Below, piece by piece: positions 9,387 to 18,129 of a stretch of DNA of 39,121 nucleotides. The notes below the pieces were generated by a model. The model saw only the letters and a program-made list of their open reading frames with translations. It did no database searches and was not told where the DNA came from. Every line of letters starts with the position of its first letter. The stretch's first letter is position 1. The position numbers were made by a program, and so were the translations under genes. This DNA comes from Clostridia bacterium UC5.1-1D2 (lineage in GTDB: Bacteria; Bacillota; Clostridia; Lachnospirales; Lachnospiraceae): the NCBI GenBank assembly GCA_001304855.1, contig BBZN01000040.1, positions 1 to 39,121 of the forward strand. The letters are read 5' to 3'.

Positions 9387-9402
9387 ACGCAAACGTTTGG
9401 GT
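9387..9402. promoter_or_regulatory. LacI-type operator 2
   Basis: ACGCAAACGTTTGGGT, with the same CAAACGTTTG core (9390-9399) as operator 1. Together they suggest the ideal site ACCCAAACGTTTGGGT. Spacing of 36 bases centre to centre would allow cooperative binding or looping. Confidence 0.7.
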
Positions 9403-9430
9403 AAAATGGTAATGATATAATTATACAATA

Positions 9431-9439
9431 TGTTATAAT
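9431..9439 (+). promoter_or_regulatory. Extended -10 promoter of the importer operon
   Basis: TGTTATAAT is a TGN-TATAAT extended -10 element, lying 29 bases after operator 2 in a very AT-rich stretch. No strong -35 is visible. Other TATAAT-like words nearby (9416-9421) make the exact start uncertain. Confidence 0.45.
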
Positions 9440-9463
9440 TTATACATAAAAGTAATGTGTGTA

Positions 9464-9479
9464 TTGTGATATATCACAA
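9464..9479. promoter_or_regulatory. Perfect 16-bp palindrome just before the importer ribosome site
   Basis: TTGTGATATATCACAA, fully self-complementary. It ends one base before GAAAGGGGG, the ribosome site of the permease gene. It differs from the CAAACGTTTG operators, so it may bind a second regulator. It resembles CRP/FNR-type sites (TGTGA-N4-TCACA), but the spacing is that of FNR sites. Confidence 0.5.
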
Positions 9480-9498
9480 AGAAAGGGGGATTAGCAAC

Positions 9499-10301
9499 AT
9501 GTCTTTGGAGCATTCTGAGAACAGAAAGAAAAAGGACATCATTGCCGCAATACCCAATTGGGGGTGGCTGGTCATATCGCTTTTGGTGGCTGTGGCCCTC
9601 TGGTTCTGGCTTTCGGTGAATCCATCCACTGCGAGAAGCTTTCCGTTTATTCCTGAGGTGCTGAAGGCGCTGAAAACCATGATCGAGAGAGGCGTTCTCT
9701 GGAATGATTTTTCCAGCAGCATGATTTCAGTCATTCTGGGATTTATACTGGGTTTTGTGACTGCAGTGCCTGTTGCATTTCTGATGGCATGGTACCGCCC
9801 GGTCCGCTATATTGTGGAGCCGTGGATTCAGTTTATCCGCAACATCCCGCCCCTGGCATACGTCCCCCTGGTTGTGATTGCGGCCGGAGTGGGCAGAAGG
9901 CCCCAGGTGATTGTTATCTGGATGGCTACCTTCTTAATCATGTGCGTCACTATCTACCAGGCGTCCGCAATGTGGATGAGACGCTGATTAAGGCGGCTAT
10001 GGTTCTGGGAGCGAAGGACAGGGACATTTTTGTGAAAGTTATTTTCCCTGCCACCACCCCGTTTATCATCACGGCTGTGCGCCTGGGAGTGTCCGTCGCC
10101 CTGACCACCCTGATTGCCGCAGAGTCCACAGGGGCTGTGGCGGGCCTGGGTATGAGAATCCGTTCTTTGAACAACAGTTTTGATGTGCCGCCTATGCTTC
10201 TCTACATTATCATAATCGGCATCATTGGAATTACCAGCGAGAAGGTGATCAAATATCTGGAAAGGAAGTTCACGGGATGGCAGGAAACGAGAGAAATATA
10301 A
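9499..10301 (+). CDS. ABC transporter permease, SsuC/TauC/NrtB type (frameshifted)
   Basis: Membrane subunit of a nitrate/sulfonate/taurine-type importer, about 267 residues. ATG 9499 is chosen because GAAAGGGGG lies 9 bases upstream; an upstream in-frame ATG (9457) lies before the palindrome. Helices run from residue ~20 (WLVISLLVAVALWFWL). The family motif IQFIRNIPPLAYVPLVVIAAGVG is present. After a one-base loss near 9960 (GGG read as GG) the EAA-type loop continues as VDETLIKAAMVLGAKDRD...VIFPATTPFI. It overlaps the ATPase gene by 25 bases. The substrate is not defined by the permease alone. Confidence 0.88.
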
Positions 10302-11067
10302 AGGTGAAGATAGACCATGTGGAGAAAATCTACGAAGGGCGCAAGGGCACCATGGTTGCTCTCAACGGCATAGATCTGGATATTATGGAAAATGAATTTG
10401 TCTGTGTGGTGGGGCCCTCGGGCTGCGGCAAGTCCACCCTGCTGAATATTATAGCGGGCCTGCTTCCTGCCACCTCAGGGTCTGTGTATGTGGACGGAAA
10501 GAAGGTGGAGGGCACAGGGACAGAGCGGGGAGTCGTGTTTCAGCAGTATGCGCTGTTTCCATGGCTCACCGTCCTGAAGAACGTTATGTTCGGCCTGAAG
10601 CTGAAGGGGATGAGCGACGCCAGGCAAGGGAAACTGCCATGAAATACATAAAGATGGTTGAACTGGAGGAGTTTGTGGACGCCTATCCAAAGGAACTGTC
10701 GGGGGGCATGAAGCAGAGAGTGGCCATTGCCAGGGCCTATGCCGTCCAGCCGGAAGTTCTGCTGATGGATGAGCCCTTCGGGGCCCTGGACGCACAGACC
10801 AGAACCCAGCTTCAGACGGAGCTCATCAGGACATGGCAGGAAGAAAAGAAAACCTGCTTCTTTATCACTCACGATGTGGAGGAGGCCGTGATACTGGCTA
10901 CCAAGGTTATCATAATGAGCGCAAGGCCGGGCCGTATTAAAAAGATTGTGGATATCAACCTTCCCTATCCCCGTACACAGGAAATGAAGATGGAGCTTCG
11001 TTTCCTGGATCTGAAAACGTACATATGGGGAGAGGTATACAAGGAGTATTTGGAAGTGCGCAAGTAG
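10277..11067 (+). CDS. ABC transporter ATP-binding protein, SsuB/TauB type (frameshifted)
   Basis: ATPase subunit of the importer, about 263 residues. Walker A is GPSGCGKST, the Q loop VVFQQYALFPWLTV, the signature LSGGMKQRVAIARA, Walker B VLLMDEPFGALD and the switch His FFITHDVEEA. The frame is lost once near 10620, between KGMSDA and ARETAMKYIKM. One added base joins the halves without loss. The start overlaps the end of the permease gene, which suggests translational coupling. The sequence pattern is closest to SsuB/TauB/NrtD ATPases. Confidence 0.92.
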
Positions 11068-11110
11068 GAACTTTTAATCGTTACATTTTCTGGTCAAGGA
11101 GGAACGTATT

Positions 11111-12195
11111 ATGAAGAAAGCATTACCATTTATCATGGCGGCACTGATGGCAGCGTCACTGGCAGGCTGCGGAGGCGGCAAGACGGAAACTGCTGCAGCT
11201 GCGGCGGCGTCAGAACCGGCGTCTTCCGGGGAGAAAGCCGGTGGGGAGACAGGCGGGGAGGACACAGCCGCGGCGTCTGAGGAGGCCGGAGCCGAGCCTA
11301 TTACCATGAACGTGGCCTATATGCCAACTACGGGAGCCTGTGGTCTGTAATGACAGCCAAAGAGAAGGGCTTCTTTGAGGAGGAGGGAATCACGGTAAAG
11401 CTGGTGGAGTTCCAGGACGGGCCGAATATCATCGCAGCTCTGGATTCAGGCAGTATTGATGTGGGTTATATCGGACAGGGGGCCCACAAGCTCTGTGTAA
11501 ACGGCCAGGCCAAGATATTTGCGCTGTCCCATATTTCCAACGGAGACGCTTTGATTGGCGGCCCCGGGATTACGAAAGTCGAGGACCTGAAGGGAAAGAA
11601 GGTCGCCTATTCTTCCGGTACTTCCAGCGAGGATATTCTTGTCAACAGCCTGACCAAGGCGGGAATGACCATGGATGACATCACAGCCGTGGATATGGAC
11701 GCGTCGGGCATTGTGACCGCCATGATTTCCGGCGGTGTGGACGCATGCGCCACATGGTCCCCCAACAGCCTGAAAGTGCTGGAGGAAGTGAAGGAGGCCA
11801 CAAAGATCTGCGATAACCTGACCTTTTCCGACACCACAGTCTCCCTTGCAAGCTGGATTGTCACACCTAAGTATGCGGAGGGAAATCAGGATAAAATTCT
11901 CCGCTTTACCAGAGCGTTATTTAAGGCCATGGACTATGCGGCAGACGACCATTACGACGAGGCTGCGGGATATGTTTCCGCCCAGACGGCAACCGATTAC
12001 GACAGTGTTTACCAGCAGAGGGGCGATGCGGACTGGCTCACAGGAAAGGAAGTGGCCAAAGGCGCGGAGGACGGAACCGTAGAGAATTACTATAAGATTC
12101 AGCAGGATAACTTTATCAAGAGCGGCGCAGTGGAGGAGGAGGTCCCTGTGACGGATTATGTTATGCTGGATAATATGGTGGAGGCAGGAAAATAA
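11111..12195 (+). CDS. ABC transporter substrate-binding lipoprotein, SsuA/NrtA-like (frameshifted)
   Basis: Extracellular binding protein of the importer, about 361 residues. The signal peptide ends in lipobox LAGC, followed by a long Ala/Glu/Gly linker (residues ~22-60). The mature domain starts at ITMNVAYMPTTGA. A one-base loss near 11339 gives an early TAA, and the restored frame reads ALWSVMTAKEKGFFEEEG. The NMT1/SsuA-type features are KGFFEEEGITVKLVEF, IIAALDSGSIDVGYIG, KVEDLKGKKVAYSSGTSSEDIL and VDACATWSPN. This family binds sulfonates, nitrate, thiamine precursors and others. With sugar-phosphate genes downstream the ligand here is unclear. Confidence 0.87.
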
Positions 12196-12217
12196 AAGAT
12201 GATCTACAGGATAACAG

Positions 12218-12249
12218 TTCAGGACGGCGAGAACATGGGCCGCCCTGAA
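12218..12249 (+). other. Stem-loop between binding protein and NagB-like gene
   Basis: TTCAGG-A-CGGC pairs with GCCG-C-CCTGAA around a ~10-base loop. No T tract follows, so it is more likely an RNA-processing or stability element between the importer and enzyme parts of the operon than a terminator. Confidence 0.4.
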
Positions 12250-12284
12250 TCGTTACTGCAGGCGGGTTATGCAGGAGGAATAAG

Positions 12285-13107
12285 ATGGACCACGAATATT
12301 ACCGGTATAATAAGGAGGAACTGCTCAGGAAACCGAAGCTGCCGCTGATCTGTATGCCTGACAATGAGGCCGTGTTTAAGGCCATGGCAGATGAGATGGT
12401 GGAGGAGATAGAAGGGAACCGCAGAGCCGGAAAAAAGACGGTATTTATCTGCCCTGTGGGACCGGTAGGGCAGTACCCATACCTGGTGGACATGGTGAAT
12501 GAGAGAAATATTAGCCTGAAGGACACCTGGTTCATCAATATGGACGAGTATCTGGATGAGGAGCGGAAGTGGATTCCCATGGAACATCCCCTCAGCTTCC
12601 GGGGGTTTATGGAACGGAATGTCTATTCCAGAATCAGGCCGGATCTGGTGATGCCTGAGAAACAGCGGGTGTTTCCTGACCCGGATGATATAGGATACAT
12701 TCCCGGGCTGATTGAGGCGCTGGGAGGTGTGGATATGGCTCTGGGCGGAATCGGCATCAACGGACACGTGGCCTTTAACGAGGCGGATCCTTCCCTGAGG
12801 CCGGAGGAGTTCCTGGCCCAAAAGACGAGGGTTTTGGAGATCACGCCGGAGACCAGGACGGCCAACGCTATCGGCGATTTCAACGGAGCCCTTGAGGATA
12901 TGCCCCCGTTTCTGCGTGACCATCGGAATCTATGAGATTGCCCGGGCCAGGAAAATCCGCTTGGGAGTATTTCGCAGCTGGCACAGAGCCGTGGTGCGCC
13001 GTACGGCCTACGGCAGTCCTTCCTCTGATTTCCCTGTGACCCTTCTGCAGGGCCATCGGGATATTACGCTGAGACTGACCGATTATGTAGCTGCTCCGGA
13101 GGGGTGA
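12285..13107 (+). CDS. NagB-like glucosamine-6-phosphate isomerase/deaminase family protein (frameshifted)
   Basis: About 274 residues. It belongs to the NagB/6-phosphogluconolactonase fold. Seen motifs are CPVGPVGQYPYLVDM in place of the phosphate loop, WFINMDEYLDEE with the catalytic-type Asp-Glu, and GGIGINGHVAFNEADPS, matching the NagB GxxGHIAFNEP loop with its active-site His. An extra C in the run at 12901-12905 breaks the frame. Removing it gives EDMPRFCVTIGIYEI and a normal C-terminus with PVTLLQGHRDITL. The expected reaction is glucosamine-6-P to fructose-6-P plus ammonia. The divergent phosphate loop means a related amino-sugar phosphate could be the true substrate. ATG 12285 follows GCAGGAGG. 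Confidence 0.8.
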
Positions 13108-13192
13108 AGGAGCCGGGCTGACAAAAAATTATCTCGCAAAATCAGGCGCAAAGAGATTCCGAGAGTACCATTGAGAGAAAGGAGGATAAGCA

Positions 13193-14350
13193 ATGCCATT
13201 GATTCCGTTAAGGCCTCTGATGGAGGCTGCTGTAATCTATGGATTCGGCCAGGGAGCCTTTAATGTCAACGCGGTGGCCCAGGCGAAGGCGGTAATTGAG
13301 GTTCATCAGATGTTCCGGTCCCCTGCCATTTTACAGGGGGCGGATCTGGCCAACGGCTTCATGGGCGGCCGCAGGGACTTCGTGAACGCCACGCTGGAGG
13401 ACAAAAGAACAGGGGCCAAAAACATAGCGGAAGCGGTCAGAACCTATGGGGAGGATTCCGGGATTCCCATTGTCCTGCATCTGGATCACGGGCGGGATTA
13501 CGATTCCTGCCGGGCTGCCATTGAAGGCGGATATACCTCCGTCATGATCGACGGTTCTTCCCTGCCCTTTGACGAGAATGTGGAGCTGACCAGGGAGGTG
13601 GTAAAGCTTGCCCATAGCCGGGGCGTCAGCGTGGAGGGGGAGCTGGGAGTGCTGGCCGGGATGGAAGATCAGGTATTTTCCGCTTCCTCCACCTACACCA
13701 ACCCCTTAAAAGCAGTGGAGTTCTTCAAAAAGACGGGGGTGGACGCGCTGGCTATCTCCTACGGCACTATGCATGGAGCTTCCAAGGGAAAGAATGTAAA
13801 ACTGAGAAAAGAGATTGCGGTGGCAATCCGCGAGTGCCTGAGCCATGAGGGGATCTTCGGCGCTCTGGTATCCCACGGTTCTTCAACCGTACCCCGCTAT
13901 ATAGTAGATGAGATCAACGCTTTGGGGGGAGAGCTGAAAAACACATACGGTATTTCCATTGAGGAGTTAAAGGCGGCCATCCCCTGTGGTATCAACAAGA
14001 TTAATGTGGATACGGATATACGCCTGGCTGTCACAAGAAACATGAAGGAGCTCTTTCACAAGTATCCCAGGCTGCAGACCAGTCCTTCAATCGGAGGAAT
14101 TTATGAGCTTTTGGAGGCGAAGAAAGACCAGTTCGATCCCCGGGTGTTTCTTCCGCCCATCATGGATACGGTCATGAAGGGAAGGATCCCCGATGAAGAT
14201 GTGGCGGCCATTGTGGACTGCGTGGAGCGGGGAGTCAGGGAGGCCGTGGGAATTCTCATTGTGGAGTTTGGCTCCTTTGGCAAGGCGCCTCTGGTGGAGC
14301 AGGTGACTCTGGAGGAGATGAGCCGGAGGTATAAGAGAGGGCAGGCTTAA
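13193..14350 (+). CDS. Class II fructose-bisphosphate/tagatose-bisphosphate aldolase family protein
   Basis: 385 residues, intact, longer than the usual ~285-residue KbaY/GatY enzymes. It cleaves a ketose bisphosphate to DHAP and an aldehyde by a zinc mechanism. Motifs are GAFNVNAVAQAKAVIEVH near the start, LHLDHGRDYDSC with the catalytic Asp and zinc His, VEGELGVLAGMEDQ, AISYGTMHG and ALVSHGSS with zinc His residues, and KINVDTDIRLA that binds phosphate. AAAGGAGG sits before ATG 13193. The exact hexose cannot be assigned. A phosphofructokinase and a triosephosphate isomerase follow, so fructose-1,6-bisphosphate is the simplest guess. Confidence 0.88.
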   Translation: MPLIPLRPLMEAAVIYGFGQGAFNVNAVAQAKAVIEVHQMFRSPAILQGADLANGFMGGRRDFVNATLEDKRTGAKNIAEAVRTYGEDSGIPIVLHLDHGRDYDSCRAAIEGGYTSVMIDGSSLPFDENVELTREVVKLAHSRGVSVEGELGVLAGMEDQVFSASSTYTNPLKAVEFFKKTGVDALAISYGTMHGASKGKNVKLRKEIAVAIRECLSHEGIFGALVSHGSSTVPRYIVDEINALGGELKNTYGISIEELKAAIPCGINKINVDTDIRLAVTRNMKELFHKYPRLQTSPSIGGIYELLEAKKDQFDPRVFLPPIMDTVMKGRIPDEDVAAIVDCVERGVREAVGILIVEFGSFGKAPLVEQVTLEEMSRRYKRGQA

Positions 14351-14386
14351 GGCGCAAGGAGGCAGAATGGGAAAGGTGGCAGGCTA

Positions 14387-15586
14387 ATGGCGGAAAATGT
14401 ATTGGTGGTCCACGGAGGAGGGCCTACGGCTGTTATCAATTCATCCTGTACGGAGTCATAGAGGAGGCCAGGGAGCATAAACAGATTCAAAAGGTTTACG
14501 GTGCAATCGGAGGAAGCGAAGGTATCCTGAAGGAGCGTTTTTTAGATCTGATGCAGTTTCCTGAGGAAAAGCTGAAGCTGCTTTTGAAAAACGCCCGCTT
14601 CCGCCATCGGTTCTTCCAGATACGCTCTGGAACAGAGGGACTATGAAGCCATGGCGGATATTTCAAAAGCATGGGATCAGATACGTGCTGCTAAACGGCG
14701 GAAACGGTACGATGGACACCTGCGGACGCCTCTATGAGGCGTGCAGGGACCAGGGAATCCGTGTGGTGGGGATTCCCAAGACCATTGACAACGATATAGC
14801 CGTCACCGACCACACGCCGGGGTATGGAAGCGCAGCCAGATATATAGCGGCCACCACTGCAGAGGTGGGAGCGGATGTAAAGTCCCTGCCTATCCACGTC
14901 TGCATCATAGAGGCTATGGGACGCAATGCCGGCTGGATCACGGCCGCGTCGGCCCTGGCCAGAAAGAAGCCGGGGGACGCCCCTCATCTCATATATCTTC
15001 CGGAACGTCCCTTCCATGAGGAAGCGTTTCTGGAGGATGTGCGGCGGCTTCATGAGGAGAAGGGCGGCGTAGTGGCAGTGGTCAGCGAGGGCTTAAAGAA
15101 CAGGAAGGGAGAGCCGTTGTTCCGCCTGTCTTTCAGACGGACCGGGCCGCTTATTACGGCGACGTCAGCGCTTATCTGGCGGAATTGGTGATCCGAAAGC
15201 TGGGAATTAAGGCCAGAAGCGAAAAACCGGGTATCTGCGGGAGAGCCTCTGTTCCATGGCAGTCTCCCGTGGACCGGGAGGAAGCCCGTACGGCAGGACG
15301 CCAGGCTTTGAGGGCGGCGGTTGGAGGAGCCAGCGGAGTCATGGCAGGTTTCGTCCGTGATTTGGAAGGGGAGAAAGCCGGAGAAGCCTACCGTATCCAT
15401 GTGAGGATGATTCCCATCAAAGAGGTTATGATGTATGAACGGACGCTTCCGGCTTCCTGCATAAACCAGCGGGGCAATGACGTAACAGATGAATTTGTCC
15501 GCTGGTGCAGGCCCCTTATGGGCCCGGAATTGGGGAATTTTATTGATTTCAGAGAGGAATATGAAGCGCGTCACGGCGTGTTTTAA
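14387..15586 (+). CDS. 6-phosphofructokinase (PfkA superfamily; multiple frameshifts)
   Basis: Phosphorylates fructose-6-phosphate (or a relative) at C1. About 400 residues after bridging breaks near 14442, 14590, 14660 (probably two bases lost) and 15130. The N-terminus VLVVHGGGPTAVINSS is the PFK nucleotide loop, and TPASAIGSSRY is recovered in the second frame. GGNGTMDT and IPKTIDNDI give the diagnostic residues: Gly at the position of E. coli Gly104, and Lys at the Gly124 position. TDHTPGYGSAARY and MGRNAGWITAA follow. The C-terminus keeps YGDVSAYLAELVIRKLGIKAR. Gly plus Lys is the pattern of ATP-using trypanosome-type enzymes, while PPi enzymes have Asp plus Lys. This is from memory of the family. 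Confidence 0.85.
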
Positions 15587-15745
15587 AATGGCTTTTCCGG
15601 CGTTATACCGCAGCGCTGTAGAGGTTTGTCCGGGTGGAAGGGCGGCGGATCTGAACGTCCGCAGGGGCACACAGACACTGCGGTGCAGGGCGTACAGACG
15701 GAGGAGCTGTATTTCAAACACCCGCAGGGCGCAGAGAGGATGAGA
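15587..15745. other. Short intergenic stretch before the TIM gene
   Basis: No ribosome site or motif for a separate gene was seen. The TIM frame is open upstream to 15626, but that extension is not family-like and lacks a ribosome site. GAGAGG at 15734-15739 serves the ATG at 15746. Confidence 0.5.
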
Positions 15746-16582
15746 ATGAAACATATTTATTTAAACCTAAAACGATTTGATATTCCCAGGGAATACGGCG
15801 GGGTGAACGGCATCGCTCCGGTTGGGGAGTGGGGAAGCTTCATTGTCTCCAGTACCCAGGAGCAGCTGAAGCGGTATGAAGGGAGAGACGTGGAGTTTAC
15901 CATGTTTTTCCCGGAGGCGCATCTGATTCCGGCTGTCTCGGCCCTGTGCGCCAAAAGCCCTGTCAAAGTGGGCTGCCAGGGGGTTTACAGAGAGGATACC
16001 TCCCCTGGAGGCGGGTTTGGAGCCTTCACTGCCAACCGGACCGCCAATGCAGCCAGGGCCCTGGGGTGTACAGCCGCTATCATCGGCCACTGTGAGGAGC
16101 GCAGTGACAAATTGGGAATTCTGGCTGAAGGAGGAGCGAAGGACCCAGGGGCTGTAAACCGTATCTTAAATATGGAGATAAAGAGGGCCGTGTCGGCAGG
16201 GCTCTCTGTATTGTACTGCGTCGGGGAATCTCAGGAGGAACATGAGCGATGGAGAGAGGTACTGAAGGAACAGCTTGACAGCGGACTGGAGGGCGTGGAC
16301 AGAAGCATGGTCACAATCGCCTACGAACCAATATGGGCAATCGGGCCGGGAAAAACCCCGCCGGACAGAGATTACATCACAGCGGCAGGCGCCTATATCA
16401 AGAAAATCACCGATGGATGCCCTGTGGTGTACGGAGGCGGATTAAAAGCGGACAATGCCGGAATGCTGGCCTCTGTGCCTGAAATGGACGGAGGGCTGAT
16501 TGCGCTCACCAGATTCCAGGGGGATATCGGATTCTATCCCCGGGAGTATCTGGAGATTATCAAAACCTATATGGGCTTTTAA
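15746..16582 (+). CDS. Triosephosphate isomerase family protein
   Basis: About 278 residues, intact. Interconverts DHAP and glyceraldehyde-3-phosphate. The residues used are visible: Lys in YLNLKRFD in place of the common NWKMN, catalytic His in AAIIGHCEER, catalytic Glu in IAYEPIWAIGPGKTPP with the flexible loop, and phosphate-binding YGGGLKADNAG. The altered N-terminal motif and Cys in IGHCEER mark it as a divergent, operon-specific copy, unlike the housekeeping enzyme. Start 15746 (MKHIYLNLK) is preferred over 15740 on ribosome-site spacing. It lies between pfk and the LarA-like gene. Confidence 0.87.
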   Translation: MKHIYLNLKRFDIPREYGGVNGIAPVGEWGSFIVSSTQEQLKRYEGRDVEFTMFFPEAHLIPAVSALCAKSPVKVGCQGVYREDTSPGGGFGAFTANRTANAARALGCTAAIIGHCEERSDKLGILAEGGAKDPGAVNRILNMEIKRAVSAGLSVLYCVGESQEEHERWREVLKEQLDSGLEGVDRSMVTIAYEPIWAIGPGKTPPDRDYITAAGAYIKKITDGCPVVYGGGLKADNAGMLASVPEMDGGLIALTRFQGDIGFYPREYLEIIKTYMGF

Positions 16583-16596
16583 AGAGGAGGAGATTT

Positions 16597-18129
16597 ATGA
16601 AACTATCATTTGAATATGGAAACGGCTTTATGGCGGCTGAGCTTCCGGATTCAACGGACCTGTTTATTCCGGGGGAGACCGTTGCGGATCCTCCCTTCAT
16701 TCCTGAGGACAGGCTGGTTGAGGAAACACTTAAATCTATACGGAATCCCATGGGGATGGAACCTCTTTCGGAGCTGGCCCACAGGGGCTCAAAGGTGGCC
16801 ATCGTCTTTCCCGACCGGGTAAAGGGCGGAGAGCAGCCCACCTCCCACAGAAAGACGGCGATTAAGCTGATTCTGGATGAACTGTATGGAGCGGGGGTGG
16901 AGAAGAAAGATATATTGCTTATCTGTTCCAACGGGCTTCACAGAAAAAATACGGAGCAGGAGATTCACAATGTTCTGGGGGATGAACTGTTTCATGAATT
17001 CTGGCACTCCCATCAGATTATCAACCATGACAGCGAGGACTACGAGCATCTGGTGGATCTGGGAAGGACCCAGAGGGGCGATCCGGTTCTCATGAATAAA
17101 TACGTCTATGACAGCGATGTGGCCATTCTCATCGGCCATACCCAGGGGAATCCTTACGGAGGATACTCAGGGGGCTATAAGCACTGCGCCACAGGCATCA
17201 CCCACTGGCGTTCCATCGCCTCCCACCACGTGCCCGAGGTCATGCATCGAAAGGATTTTACCCCTGTAAGCGGCAAATCCCTTATGAGGACTAAGTTTGA
17301 CGAGATTGGGCAGCATATGGAGGCAGCCATGGGGAAGAAGTTCTTCTGCTGTGATGCGGTGCTGGATACGAAGTCCAGGCAGATTGAGATCAACAGCGGT
17401 TACGCCAAGGTGATGCAGCCTCATTCATGGGTCACGGCCGACAAAAGGACTTACGTGCCCTGGGCCCGCAAAAAGTACGATGTGATGATTTTCGGCATGC
17501 CCCAGTTCTTTCATTACGGCGAGGGCATGGGAACCAACCCCATTATGCTGATGCAGGCCATTTCCGCCCAGGTAATCCGCCATAAAAGGGTTATGAGCGA
17601 CAACTGCGTCATCATCTGCTCCTCCATCTGCAACGGCTATTTTCATGAGGAGCTGTGGCCCTATACCAGGGAAATGTATGAGATGTTCCAGCATGACTAT
17701 ATGAACACGCTGCCGGATATGAACCGCTATGGGGAGTATTTTGCCACCAATGAGGAATACATCAGAAAATACCGTTACTGCAATGCTTTTCATCCCTTCC
17801 ACGGCTTTTCCATGATCAGCTGCGGTCATATTGCAGAGATGAATACCTCTGCCATCTACATCTGCGGCGCTCAGGAGCCGGGATACGCAAGAGGAATGGG
17901 ACTGAAGACCAGAGCCACCATCGAGGAGGCGCTTGAGGACGCAAAGAAGAAATTCACGGGCCCCTCTCCCAATATTCTTGCCCTTCCCCAGGCCTTCAGG
18001 CTTGGATCCGTACACCTGATGATGAAGGATCAGGCCTGCCGGGGAAAGGTGAGGAGGACTGCGGCTGCGCAGCCACATGCATCGCTAAAGGGCGGTTATA
18101 CGTACTTCGCGGAAAGGGGTTATCAGTGA
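16597..18129 (+). CDS. LarA-like protein (DUF2088, nickel-pincer lactate racemase superfamily)
   Basis: 510 residues, intact, preceded by GAGGAGG. LarA enzymes use a nickel-pincer nucleotide bound to a Lys to racemise or epimerise 2-hydroxy acids. Seen: FPDRVKGGEQPTSHRK in the place of the DRTRPTP loop, CSNGLHRKNT matching GTHR, HQIINHDSEDYEH, and GNPYGGYSGGYKH with the cofactor-attachment Lys near residue 195. The residue ten before that Lys is Asn, where classical LarA has a nickel-binding His (PHxxAGxSGGxK). It is also about 80 residues longer than LarA. The cofactor genes larB, larC and larE are not in the window. Its place between TIM and NagA suggests a sugar-acid or hydroxyacid substrate. 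Activity is uncertain. Confidence 0.8.
   Translation: MKLSFEYGNGFMAAELPDSTDLFIPGETVADPPFIPEDRLVEETLKSIRNPMGMEPLSELAHRGSKVAIVFPDRVKGGEQPTSHRKTAIKLILDELYGAGVEKKDILLICSNGLHRKNTEQEIHNVLGDELFHEFWHSHQIINHDSEDYEHLVDLGRTQRGDPVLMNKYVYDSDVAILIGHTQGNPYGGYSGGYKHCATGITHWRSIASHHVPEVMHRKDFTPVSGKSLMRTKFDEIGQHMEAAMGKKFFCCDAVLDTKSRQIEINSGYAKVMQPHSWVTADKRTYVPWARKKYDVMIFGMPQFFHYGEGMGTNPIMLMQAISAQVIRHKRVMSDNCVIICSSICNGYFHEELWPYTREMYEMFQHDYMNTLPDMNRYGEYFATNEEYIRKYRYCNAFHPFHGFSMISCGHIAEMNTSAIYICGAQEPGYARGMGLKTRATIEEALEDAKKKFTGPSPNILALPQAFRLGSVHLMMKDQACRGKVRRTAAAQPHASLKGGYTYFAERGYQ

Noticed and set aside
9351..9402. CAAACGTTTG palindromes as CcpA cre sites
   Set aside because: They lack the TGNAA/TTNCA flanks of cre, are extended by ACCC/GGGT arms, and lie next to a divergent LacI gene, so the local regulator is the simpler explanation.
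12199..12284. Small reading frame starting ATG 12199 upstream of the NagB-like gene
   Set aside because: No ribosome site, no recognisable motif and it runs out of phase into the next gene. The hairpin at 12218-12249 explains the stretch better.
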